Shown here: positions 50,730 through 58,043 of the stretch, one piece after another
Position numbering within the stretch: the stretch's first letter is position 1
How the letters are laid out: every line of letters begins with the position of its first letter
Assembly: GCA_964647255.1 (NCBI GenBank)
Contig: CAZYGI010000008.1
Location: forward strand, 1-64,000
DNA: 64,000 nt
Direction: 5' to 3'
Source of the DNA: CAWJEL01 sp964647255
GTDB taxonomy: Bacteria; Chloroflexota; Anaerolineae; CG2-30-64-16
Made by a program: the position numbers and the translations under genes
The notes under the pieces: model-generated
The model's database searches: none
The model's input: the letters and a program-made list of their open reading frames with translations, nothing else
Told to the model about the DNA's origin: nothing

Positions 50730-51533
50730 ATGGTCCGCAGAAACGCATCTCTGGCTCAACAAGTCATCGCAGAACTCCTGGCTGACATCAAGGAAGGCCG
50801 GGTTGGCCGCGATGGCGGCTCCCTGCCTTCGGAGATTGACCTGAGCCAACGCTTCCAGGTCAGCCGTGCCACGGTGCGCGAGGCGCTGTCGAAGCTCGAG
50901 CTGGCGGGGGTCGTGATCCGGCGGCACGGCGTCGGGACTTTCGTCAACTCCCGCATCAGTCATCACCCCGCCGCGGTGCAAGGCTGGGCCGACGAGGCCA
51001 ACAGCTTCATGGATATGATCCGCGGCGCCGATCATCAAGCCGAGGCGATCGTTATTGCCACGACGACCCGGACGGCTGACGAAATAGCCGGCGCTCTCGA
51101 GGTCCCAGCCGAGAGCTCGGTGCTGTCCATCGAGAAGGTTTTCCTGGCTTCTTCAGTCCCAGCCATCCATTGCGTTGACATCGTCCCGCTTAGCTTGGTC
51201 GAGCCCAGCCTGATCGAGCGCGCGGCCAGCCTGTACACAGCGGCCGAATCTCCGTATCAGTTTTTGGATCGTTGCTGCCATCGCCACGTGCACCATCAGC
51301 AAAGCGAGATCCGAGCGATGCTGGCCGACGAGCGGCTGGCGCGTCTGCTGCGCTGCGACATCGGCGCCCCCCTCCTGCAAGTGGAAGAGATCGGCTACAC
51401 GGCGGAGCTTCAGCCGGTCTTTTATGGCCTGAACCACTTTCGCGGCGATGTGGTGAGTTTCCGGCAGGTGCGCCAACCGGTGTTGAGCATCGGGCCATTT
51501 TCAGCGAACTGCGGCTGCGGCGACGCGAAATGA
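50730..51533 (+). CDS. GntR-family transcriptional regulator (HutC/UTRA type)
   Basis: 267 aa from the ATG at 50730; a start at 50676 is also open but lacks support. The N-terminal winged helix has LPSEIDLSQRFQVSRATVRE and LSKLELAGVVIRRHGVGTFV. The C-terminal two-thirds fit a UTRA effector domain: LSIEKVFLASSVPAIHCVDI, an insert with HRHVHHQQSEIRA, and LLQVEEIGYTAELQPVFYGL. UTRA regulators bind small metabolites and release DNA. It is transcribed with the transporter genes that follow (66 bp to the permease), and operator-like repeats sit at its own promoter, so it most likely senses the transported compound or a breakdown product. It ends in a CGCGDAK tail with two cysteines. Confidence 0.88.
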   Translation: MVRRNASLAQQVIAELLADIKEGRVGRDGGSLPSEIDLSQRFQVSRATVREALSKLELAGVVIRRHGVGTFVNSRISHHPAAVQGWADEANSFMDMIRGADHQAEAIVIATTTRTADEIAGALEVPAESSVLSIEKVFLASSVPAIHCVDIVPLSLVEPSLIERAASLYTAAESPYQFLDRCCHRHVHHQQSEIRAMLADERLARLLRCDIGAPLLQVEEIGYTAELQPVFYGLNHFRGDVVSFRQVRQPVLSIGPFSANCGCGDAK

Positions 51534-51598
51534 TGCGCGGCCGGGCCGTCCGTGTACCGAGGCGCAGACGCCTCACCTACCGATAGGGAGATACGCTC

Positions 51599-52768
51599 GT
51601 GTCAGCCGAAGCATCCGCCCACTCCCGCCGCCCGGCCCGCCGGTCCTTACACTGGCAGGACATCGCCGTGCGCGCCGCACTGCCGTTATTGGCAGTGTTG
51701 ATCGCACTGATCGTCGGCGCCATCCTGCTGCTCCTCCTGGGCGCCAACCCGCTCACCGCCTACGCCTCCATGATCACCGGGGTGTTCGGCAGCCTGTCCG
51801 GCTTCTCGCAGTCGTTCGTGAAGGCGACGCCGCTGCTGCTGGTGGGCCTGGGCATCTGCATCGCGTTCCGCGCCAGCGTCATCAACATCGGCGCCGAAGG
51901 GCAGATCATCCTGGGCGCGGTGATGGGCACCTGGTTCGCCCTCATCTTCCGCACCTGGCCCGGCTGGCTCCTGCTGCCCAGCACGCTGATCGTCGGCTTC
52001 CTCGCCGGGGCCGCCTGGGGCTTCGTCCCGGGCGTCCTCAAGGCCCGGCTGGGAGTAAACGAAATCTTGAGCACGGTGATGATGAACGTCATCGCCTTGC
52101 AACTGATGAACCTGCTGCTCCGCGGGCCGCTCATGGATCCGGCCGGCGTCACGGCCGGCACCTTCCTGGCGCAGTCCGAGCGGCTGCCGGAGCACGTGTG
52201 GCTGTTCCGGCCGGAGTGGCTGCGGCAGACGCAGCTCCACGTGGGCGCGCTGATCGCGATCCTCATGGCGGTCATCGTCTACATCTTCCTCTGGCGCACC
52301 ACCATCGGCTACCGCATCCGGGCCGTCGGGTTGAACCCCGATGCCTCCCGCTACGCGGGCATCCCGGTGCCGTTCTACCAGGCGCTGTCGCTGACCCTGG
52401 CGGGCGGGCTGGCGGGGCTGGCGGGGATCGTCGAGGTGCTGGGAATCCATCACCGACTGCTGGAGGGGATCACGAGCGGTTACGGGTTTTCCGGTATCGT
52501 GGCGGCGCTGTTCGGCGGGCTGCATCCGTTGGGCGCGCTGCCAGCGTCGTGGCTGTTCGGCAGCCTGCTGGTCGGCGCCGATAAAATGCAGCGGGCCGTC
52601 CAGGTGCCCTCGGCGCTGATTGATACGCTGCTGGGGCTCGTCGTGCTGCTGGTCGTCGGGTCGCAGCGGTGGTCCAACCGGTGGGCTGAGCGGCGGCAGA
52701 TTGCGGCGGAGACCGCACGGCGAAGGGCAGCAGCCGCCGCGGCGAGCGGGCAGGAGGGGCAAGCATGA
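51599..52768 (+). CDS. ABC transporter permease, BMP/nucleoside type (NupB/YufP-like)
   Basis: 389 aa; GTG start at 51599 with GGGAG 8 nt upstream. About eight to ten hydrophobic helices of the BPD_transp_2 family. Family motifs: ATPLLLVGLGICIAFRASVINIG, then AEGQIILGAVMGTW, LNEILSTVMMN-type (here VNEILSTVMMNVIA) and the EAA-like loop RIRAVGLNPDASRYAGI. It forms the membrane channel with the second permease, whose start overlaps this stop by 4 nt. Known relatives carry nucleosides, purines or simple sugars inward. The C-terminal 30 residues are a basic, Ala-rich cytoplasmic tail. Confidence 0.88.
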   Translation: MSAEASAHSRRPARRSLHWQDIAVRAALPLLAVLIALIVGAILLLLLGANPLTAYASMITGVFGSLSGFSQSFVKATPLLLVGLGICIAFRASVINIGAEGQIILGAVMGTWFALIFRTWPGWLLLPSTLIVGFLAGAAWGFVPGVLKARLGVNEILSTVMMNVIALQLMNLLLRGPLMDPAGVTAGTFLAQSERLPEHVWLFRPEWLRQTQLHVGALIAILMAVIVYIFLWRTTIGYRIRAVGLNPDASRYAGIPVPFYQALSLTLAGGLAGLAGIVEVLGIHHRLLEGITSGYGFSGIVAALFGGLHPLGALPASWLFGSLLVGADKMQRAVQVPSALIDTLLGLVVLLVVGSQRWSNRWAERRQIAAETARRRAAAAAASGQEGQA

Positions 52769-53697
52769 ACGAGGTCGGCACCGTTGCTATCATCGTCGGC
52801 ATCCTGACGTCGGCCGTGCGGCTGGCGACACCCTATCTGTATGCGGCCATCGGCGAGGCGTTTGCGCAGACGTCCGGGGTTGTCAACCTGGGCGTGGATG
52901 GGATCATGCTGGTCGGCGGGTTGGCCGCCTTCCTGATCGCCCTGACCACCGGCAACCTCTTGTTGGCGGTGCTGGCCGCCGCATTCGTCGGCGTGCTGAT
53001 GGGCCTGCTGATGTCGCTGATCAGCGTCACTCTGAAGGCGGAACAAGGGATCAGCGGCATCGGCCTTTACATGTTCGGGCTGGGGCTCTCCTCGTTGCTC
53101 TTCAAGGTGCTGGTCGGCACGGTCAAAACGGTGCCCGGCTTTCCGACCGTGAAGATCCCGCTGCTCGGCGACATCCCGTATCTCGGCCCGATCCTGTTCC
53201 AGCACAGCGTCCTGGTGTACGGCGCGTTCCTGCTGGTGCCGGCCGCCTGGTGGTTCCTCGAAAAGACCACCTGGGGGCTGAAGATTCGCGCGGTCGGCCA
53301 GAACCCAGCCGCGGCCGACTCGCTGGGCGTGGACGTGAACCGGATCCGCTATTTCAGCGTATGCCTGGGCGCGGCGCTGGCCGGGATCGCGGGGGCGTCG
53401 CTGTCGGTGGCGCTGCTCAAACTGTTCCAGGAGAACATGACCGCCGGCATGGGCTTTATCGCCGTGGCCCTGGTCTACTTCGGCGGCTGGCGGCCCCTGG
53501 GGATCCTGGGCGGCGCGCTGCTCTTCAGCACCGTGGATGCCATGCAGCTCTGGATGCAAGTGTTGGGGGTGAAGATCCCGTCCGACGTGGCCGTTATGCT
53601 GCCGTACCTGCTCACCATTGCTGCCCTTGCCTTCGCAACGAACCGGGCGCGCCAGCCCGCCGCGCTCAACGTGCCGTTTGAACGGGGGAGCAACTGA
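52765..53697 (+). CDS. ABC transporter permease, BMP/nucleoside type (NupC/YufQ-like)
   Basis: 310 aa; ATGA overlap with the first permease shows coupling. Motifs: LATPYLYAAIGEAFAQTSGV, VNLGVDGIMLVGGLAAF, GIGLYMFGLGLSSLLF and the loop KIRAVGQNPAAADSLGVDV, all standard for the second permease of this family. About eight helices. It pairs with the preceding permease and the ATPase at 54835. Confidence 0.88.
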   Translation: MNEVGTVAIIVGILTSAVRLATPYLYAAIGEAFAQTSGVVNLGVDGIMLVGGLAAFLIALTTGNLLLAVLAAAFVGVLMGLLMSLISVTLKAEQGISGIGLYMFGLGLSSLLFKVLVGTVKTVPGFPTVKIPLLGDIPYLGPILFQHSVLVYGAFLLVPAAWWFLEKTTWGLKIRAVGQNPAAADSLGVDVNRIRYFSVCLGAALAGIAGASLSVALLKLFQENMTAGMGFIAVALVYFGGWRPLGILGGALLFSTVDAMQLWMQVLGVKIPSDVAVMLPYLLTIAALAFATNRARQPAALNVPFERGSN

Positions 53698-53700
53698 CTC

Positions 53701-53733
53701 TCTCATCTCTATCTCTCATCTCTATCTCATCTT
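53701..53733. repeat. 13-nt direct repeat between permease and binding-protein genes
   Basis: TCTCATCTCTATC occurs at 53701-53713 and 53714-53726, with a partial third copy. It is pyrimidine-rich, non-coding, and ends just before the AGGAGG of the binding-protein gene. Confidence 0.7.
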
Positions 53734-53746
53734 TAGGAGGAAACCC

Positions 53747-54739
53747 ATGAAAGTTCGCAGTCTGTTGGTCGTTCTCTTGTTGATCACCGTGGTTCTTGCC
53801 GGGTGCACTGGCGGCGGCGCCGCCACCACCGGCAAGCCGCTGCGCGTTGCGGTCGTGATGCCCAGCGCCACCACGGACATGGCGTTCAGCCAGTCCATGT
53901 TCTCCGCGCTCAAGGCCATCCAGGCTGAGATGGGCGGCGAGACAAAGATGGAGATCAAGTACTCCGAGAACATGTTCAAGCTGCCGGACGCTGCGGCAGC
54001 GCTCCGTGACTACGCCAGCCAGGGCTTCGACATCGTCATCGGCCACGGCTCGCAGTACGGCACCTCGATCCAGGAAGTCGCCAAGGACTTCCCCAAGGTG
54101 ACCTTCGCCTGGGGCACCGAGGTGAACACCTTCGGTATGGCCAACGTCTACGCCTACACCGCGGCGGCGGAGGAAGGCGGCTACGTCAACGGCGTGATGG
54201 CGGCGATGCTCTCTAAGAGCAAAGTCATCGGCGTGACCGGCCCGGTAGAGGCTGGCGATGCCAAGACCTACGTGGACGGCTTCACCCAGGGTGTGGCAGC
54301 GGTGGATCCCAACATTAAGCTGTCCAAGACCTGGACGGGCTCCTTCTCCGACGTGGCGAAGATGACCGAGGCGGCGAATACCCACATCGCGGCCGGCGCG
54401 GACGTGCTGACCGGCTCGTCGCAGTCGGTGGTCGGCTCCATCGGCGCGGCCAAGGAAAAAGGCAACGTGCTCTGGTTCGGCACGCAGTCCGACCAGGCCA
54501 CCCTGGCGCCGGCCAACGTCGTCGCCAGCCAGCAGTACGACTGGACCGGCATCGTGAAGCAGATCATCGAGAACCGCAAGAACGGCAAGCTGGGCGGCGA
54601 GGCTTTCACCCTCCAGCTCAAGAACGGCGGGCTGAAGATCCAGTACAACTCCGGCTACAGCCTCCCGGCCGATGTCAAGGCCGCGGCCGAGAAGGCGATC
54701 GCGGGGATCAAGGACGGGACGATCAAGGTCCAGCCGTAA
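53747..54739 (+). CDS. BMP-family substrate-binding lipoprotein
   Basis: 330 aa; ATG at 53747 with a perfect AGGAGG 6 nt upstream. Signal peptide with lipobox LAGC; Cys20 would be lipidated and anchor the protein outside the membrane. The Bmp fold shows LRVAVVMPSATTDMAFSQSM, IVIGHGSQYGTSIQEVAKDF, TFAWGTEVN, VNGVMAAMLSKSKVIGVTGP and VLTGSSQSVVGSIGAAKEKG. Family members bind nucleosides, purines or autoinducer-like sugars and deliver them to the two permeases. The strong ribosome-binding site is consistent with higher expression than the membrane subunits. The ligand is not determined by sequence; the catabolic genes that follow favour a nucleobase or nucleoside. Confidence 0.92.
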   Translation: MKVRSLLVVLLLITVVLAGCTGGGAATTGKPLRVAVVMPSATTDMAFSQSMFSALKAIQAEMGGETKMEIKYSENMFKLPDAAAALRDYASQGFDIVIGHGSQYGTSIQEVAKDFPKVTFAWGTEVNTFGMANVYAYTAAAEEGGYVNGVMAAMLSKSKVIGVTGPVEAGDAKTYVDGFTQGVAAVDPNIKLSKTWTGSFSDVAKMTEAANTHIAAGADVLTGSSQSVVGSIGAAKEKGNVLWFGTQSDQATLAPANVVASQQYDWTGIVKQIIENRKNGKLGGEAFTLQLKNGGLKIQYNSGYSLPADVKAAAEKAIAGIKDGTIKVQP

Positions 54740-54746
54740 CACTGGA

Positions 54747-54817
54747 AAGGATGAAGGATGAGGGATGAAGGATGAAAGCCATCCGTCTTCATCCCTCCGC
54801 CTTCATCCTTCATCCTT
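54747..54817 (+). repeat. Short-period repeat hairpin between binding protein and ATPase
   Basis: GGATGAA-type 7-nt units repeat (54747-54776) and their complement repeats at 54788-54817; the outer 15 bp pair perfectly (AAGGATGAAGGATGA / TCATCCTTCATCCTT). There is no T-run. A stem here could protect the upstream message or lower read-through to the ATPase gene. Confidence 0.65.
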
Positions 54818-54834
54818 CGTAACAAGGTGTTCCC

Positions 54835-56406
54835 ATGTCACCAACCTCTATCGCCCATCACATCAACCGCGTCGAAATGCGCGGGATCGTCAAACGGTTC
54901 CCCGGCGTCCTGGCCAACGATCACGTGGACCTGGAAATCAACGCGGGCGAAGTCCACGCGCTGTTGGGCGAGAACGGGGCTGGCAAGAGCACGCTGATGC
55001 GGCAGCTCTACGGCATGTACCCGCCCGACGAAGGCCAGATCCTGATTGACGGCCAGCCGCAAGACTTCCGCTCACCGGCCGACGCGATCAAGGCCGGCAT
55101 CGGCATGATTCACCAGCACTTCATGTTGGTGCCGACGCTGACCGTGGCCGAGAACGTCGCGCTGGGGCTGAAATCGTCGCGCGAACCACAGCTCGACCTG
55201 GACATAGTCTCGAAGCGCGTCACGGAGCTATCGAAGGCGTACGGCCTCAAGGTCTACCCGTCGGCCTATGTCTGGCAGCTCTCCGTCGGCGAACAGCAGC
55301 GCGTCGAGATCATCAAGGCGCTCTATCGCGGAGCCAGCCTGATCATCCTGGATGAGCCAACGGCAGTCTTGACGCCGCAGGAAGTGTGCGACCTGTTTGT
55401 CATCCTGAAGAAGATGGTGAGTGAAGGCCACGCCCTGACTTTCATCTCGCACAAGCTGCACGAGGTGATGGAGATCAGCACGCGCATCACCGTGCTGCGC
55501 GACGGCAAGATGATCGGCACGCGGCCGGCGGCCGGTGTGACGCGCGACGAGATGGTGAAGATGATGGTCGGCCGCGAGGTCAAGCCATTGGCGCCGCAGC
55601 CGCTCAACGCCGGCGCACCACGGCTCCAGATTCAAGGGTTACACGCGATGGGCGACCGCGGCACCGAAGCGCTGCAGGGTGTTGACCTGGAGCTACGCGC
55701 CGGCGAGATCGTAGGGCTGGCCGGGGTTTCGGGCAACGGGCAGCGCGAGCTGGCGCAGTGCATGTCGGGCCTGCGGACCGCCACCGCGGGCAGCATCCTG
55801 ATGGAAGGCAAGGACATCGCCCACTTTTCGCTGCGCGAGCGGGTCGAGGCCGGCCTGGCCTACGTGCCCGAAGAACGCATGCGCGACGGCGCGATCCGGG
55901 ACTTCTCCGTGCAGGAGAACGTTTTCCTGCACGATCACACCTCGCCGCAGTTCACGAACGGCATCTTCCTCAATTTCAAGGCGATGGCCGAGCACGCAGG
56001 CAAGCTGACCAAGCAGTTCGCGGTCAAAACGGCGAGCCTCGACACGCCCATCAAAAACCTTTCCGGCGGCAACATCCAGAAGGTGATCCTGGCGCGCGAG
56101 CTCTCCCGCAAACCGCACGTGTTGATCGCAGCCCAGCCGACCCGCGGGGTGGACATCGGCGCGACCGAGTACATCCACCAGCGGCTGATGGAACAGCGCG
56201 CCGCGGGCACCGCCATCCTGCTCATCTCCGAGGACCTGGATGAAATCCGCGCCCTCTCCGACCGGATTGCGGTGATCTACGAAGGCAAGATCATGGGCAT
56301 CGTCAATCGGGGCGAGGCCACCGTCGAGGAGATCGGCCTGATGATGGCCGGCATTCCCCGCGAGGGAGCTCAGGAAGGAGCGACAGGCCATGAGCCCTGC
56401 GCTTGA
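54835..56406 (+). CDS. ABC transporter ATPase, double-domain (NupA/RbsA-like)
   Basis: 523 aa with two ATPase halves. First half: Walker A GENGAGKST, signature LSVGEQQRVEI, Walker B LIILDEPTAVLTP. Second half: degenerate Walker A GVSGNGQRE (no catalytic Lys), signature LSGGNIQKVILARE, and AAQPTRGVD in place of a standard Walker B. This asymmetry is normal in the sugar/nucleoside importer subgroup. It energises the two BMP-type permeases. The last 17 nt overlap the small Cys-rich gene. Confidence 0.92.
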   Translation: MSPTSIAHHINRVEMRGIVKRFPGVLANDHVDLEINAGEVHALLGENGAGKSTLMRQLYGMYPPDEGQILIDGQPQDFRSPADAIKAGIGMIHQHFMLVPTLTVAENVALGLKSSREPQLDLDIVSKRVTELSKAYGLKVYPSAYVWQLSVGEQQRVEIIKALYRGASLIILDEPTAVLTPQEVCDLFVILKKMVSEGHALTFISHKLHEVMEISTRITVLRDGKMIGTRPAAGVTRDEMVKMMVGREVKPLAPQPLNAGAPRLQIQGLHAMGDRGTEALQGVDLELRAGEIVGLAGVSGNGQRELAQCMSGLRTATAGSILMEGKDIAHFSLRERVEAGLAYVPEERMRDGAIRDFSVQENVFLHDHTSPQFTNGIFLNFKAMAEHAGKLTKQFAVKTASLDTPIKNLSGGNIQKVILARELSRKPHVLIAAQPTRGVDIGATEYIHQRLMEQRAAGTAILLISEDLDEIRALSDRIAVIYEGKIMGIVNRGEATVEEIGLMMAGIPREGAQEGATGHEPCA

Positions 56407-56710
56407 ACTTGAATTTGAGATGCGGAAACGCCTGACTGCCGCCGAGGTGCGGCCGATCCTGGATCAGCTCACTGCCTCGTTTCCGCACGACGCCTGCTCC
56501 ACCTGCGAGTGCTTCCAGGGCTTCCTGGTGCAGCTCGCCCTTGACGGGGACGAGGGCGTCGGCGCCCTGATCGCTCCGCTGCGTGCGGCACGCAGCGCGA
56601 TGCATGGCTGCCTGGGCTGCGATCCGTGCCCGCCCGGTGATCAGTACGCCGCCTATCGCCGTGCTGATCCGAGGCCTGTGCCATCGGAACCCGGGGAGGC
56701 CGGCGTATGA
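56390..56710 (+). CDS. Small Cys-rich protein of unknown function
   Basis: 106 aa; its ATG lies 17 nt inside the ATPase gene in another frame, and its own stop overlaps the next start (ATGA). Five or six cysteines are arranged as CSTCEC and CLGCDPCPPGDQY, about 35 residues apart, which would suit zinc or an Fe-S cluster. The N-terminal helix has LTAAEVRPILDQLTASFP. Double overlap means tight coupling between the transporter ATPase and the HIT-like enzyme. I do not recognise a named family; the conserved, unusual cysteine layout argues that it is real. It could be an electron or metal partner for the YgfK-like enzyme downstream, which is inference only. Confidence 0.65.
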   Translation: MSPALELEFEMRKRLTAAEVRPILDQLTASFPHDACSTCECFQGFLVQLALDGDEGVGALIAPLRAARSAMHGCLGCDPCPPGDQYAAYRRADPRPVPSEPGEAGV

Positions 56711-57858
56711 CGGAGGCTCCCATCAAACAAGTAAATGATAGTCTGCGTGAGGCATTTGCAGCCGTTCCGCTGCCGGCGTATGTCGCGCCAGGCGCGCGAT
56801 CCCCGATGGGCCGGCACAACGACCGCATCTACGAGATGCAGCAAACGCTCCTGCAGGCCGAGCTCGATCAGCTTGCTGCACGGGCCGGTCTGGCGGCTAC
56901 GCTGCGCTCCCTCTACGATCAGCAGTGGGACATCGGATTCATCCAGGATGACCTGAGCCAGGTGGGCTACTTTCGCTATCGCGCGGCCAGCGGCGATGAG
57001 CGGTTCTTTATTGTGCAGTTCAACCCGCGCCGCGCCGAACGCTTCAAGGGCGCGGGACGCAAAACGCCGCCCGTCGGCTCCCAGGTCGTGGGGATCAACG
57101 ACCCGTCCTGCTTCCTCTGCGCGGATAACATCCGATGGCAGCATCGCGGCGTGCAGTCCTACTACCGGTTTGCTGTCAACGGTCGCCCATACAACGCCTT
57201 GTGCAACCCCTTCCCGTTCATGCGCGCCCACTTGACCATCGCCGCCGGCGACCATATCCCCCAGGCGTTTCATAGCGCGGGGAACGAACAGGGGACGCGT
57301 GACAAGATCGAACGGATCGTGGCCGATCTGTACGGCGCCGTCGAGCAGCTCCCCACCTTTGTCGGCTTTTATAACGGGGCCGGCGCCGGCGCCAGCATCG
57401 AAAAACATCTGCACTACCATTTCTTCGAGCTCCCGGACGGCCATGGCATCTTCCCGCTGCAAAGCGCCGCGGCGATCACCGAGCGGAAGATGTCGGGCCC
57501 ATCGTCTTGCCTGAAGATCGAGGATTATCCGCTTGCGGCCTATCGCGTGCGCGGCGACCGCGATGCAGCCGTGCAGCAGGTGGTGGACCTGGCAGCCGAC
57601 TGGGATCGCCGGACCGGCGAAGCCGCCTCCGCAAACATCATCGCACTCTGGGAGCAGGGCGCGGTCAACATGTACTTCATCCCGCGCAACCGGTTCTACA
57701 CGCGTTCGCCTGGACTGGAGGGGATGGTCGCGGGGCTGGAAACGCTGGGCGAATTCATCCTCTGCACCGAAGACGAGCTGCGCGCCATTCGCGAACAGCG
57801 CGTCAACTATGACTATCTCTGGCGCATCCTGGAGGCGGTCCGCCCGCCGGAAGGATGA
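56707..57858 (+). CDS. DUF4922/HIT-like nucleotide phosphorylase or transferase
   Basis: 383 aa. DUF4922 features: FFIVQFNPRRAERF, the CFLC pair at residues 135-138, and YNALCNPFPFMRAHLTIAAG. Residues 228-240 contain a full histidine triad (H234, H236, H238 in KHLHYHFFELP), the H-x-H-x-H-x-x motif of the HIT superfamily, next to a glycine-rich loop GAGAGAS. Similar enzymes are Ap4A phosphorylase and GDP-D-glucose phosphorylase, which split or transfer nucleoside-phosphate groups through a His-NMP intermediate. In this locus it may act on a nucleotide made from the imported compound, or in salvage. The gene ends 185 bp before YgfK, separated by a palindromic repeat. The exact substrate is unknown. 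Confidence 0.75.
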   Translation: MTEAPIKQVNDSLREAFAAVPLPAYVAPGARSPMGRHNDRIYEMQQTLLQAELDQLAARAGLAATLRSLYDQQWDIGFIQDDLSQVGYFRYRAASGDERFFIVQFNPRRAERFKGAGRKTPPVGSQVVGINDPSCFLCADNIRWQHRGVQSYYRFAVNGRPYNALCNPFPFMRAHLTIAAGDHIPQAFHSAGNEQGTRDKIERIVADLYGAVEQLPTFVGFYNGAGAGASIEKHLHYHFFELPDGHGIFPLQSAAAITERKMSGPSSCLKIEDYPLAAYRVRGDRDAAVQQVVDLAADWDRRTGEAASANIIALWEQGAVNMYFIPRNRFYTRSPGLEGMVAGLETLGEFILCTEDELRAIREQRVNYDYLWRILEAVRPPEG

Positions 57859-57882
57859 ACCGGTGGATTTCTGACCCCAGCG

Positions 57883-58009
57883 GAGCACCCTGAGTGGAGC
57901 CGGGGGAGGGGCCGCGGCGTAGTCGAAGGGTGCGGAGCGGTCTTTGATCCCAAGACGCATCCTTCGACTGCGGGTCGCGCACGACGGCGGCCCTCCGCTC
58001 AGGATGCTC
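57883..58009. repeat. MITE-like inverted repeat, 127 bp
   Basis: The outer GAGCACCCTGAGTGGAG pairs with CTCCGCTCAGGATGCTC, and the inner GTAGTCGAAGGGTGCG pairs with CGCATCCTTCGACTGC, so the element folds into one long imperfect hairpin. It fills most of the gap between the HIT-like gene and YgfK and is non-coding. Confidence 0.7.
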
Positions 58010-58043
58010 GGCGTATCTTCTTAGAACAGGAGCAACGCAGCTT

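Noticed and set aside
51686..53706. Minus-strand frames opposite the two permeases
   Set aside because: His/Arg/Gln-rich antisense translations; the plus strand has overlapping permease genes with family motifs.
54747..54817. Intrinsic terminator between binding protein and ATPase genes
   Set aside because: The hairpin lacks a T-run and the transporter subunits are expected to be expressed together; treated as a repeat with possible attenuation instead.
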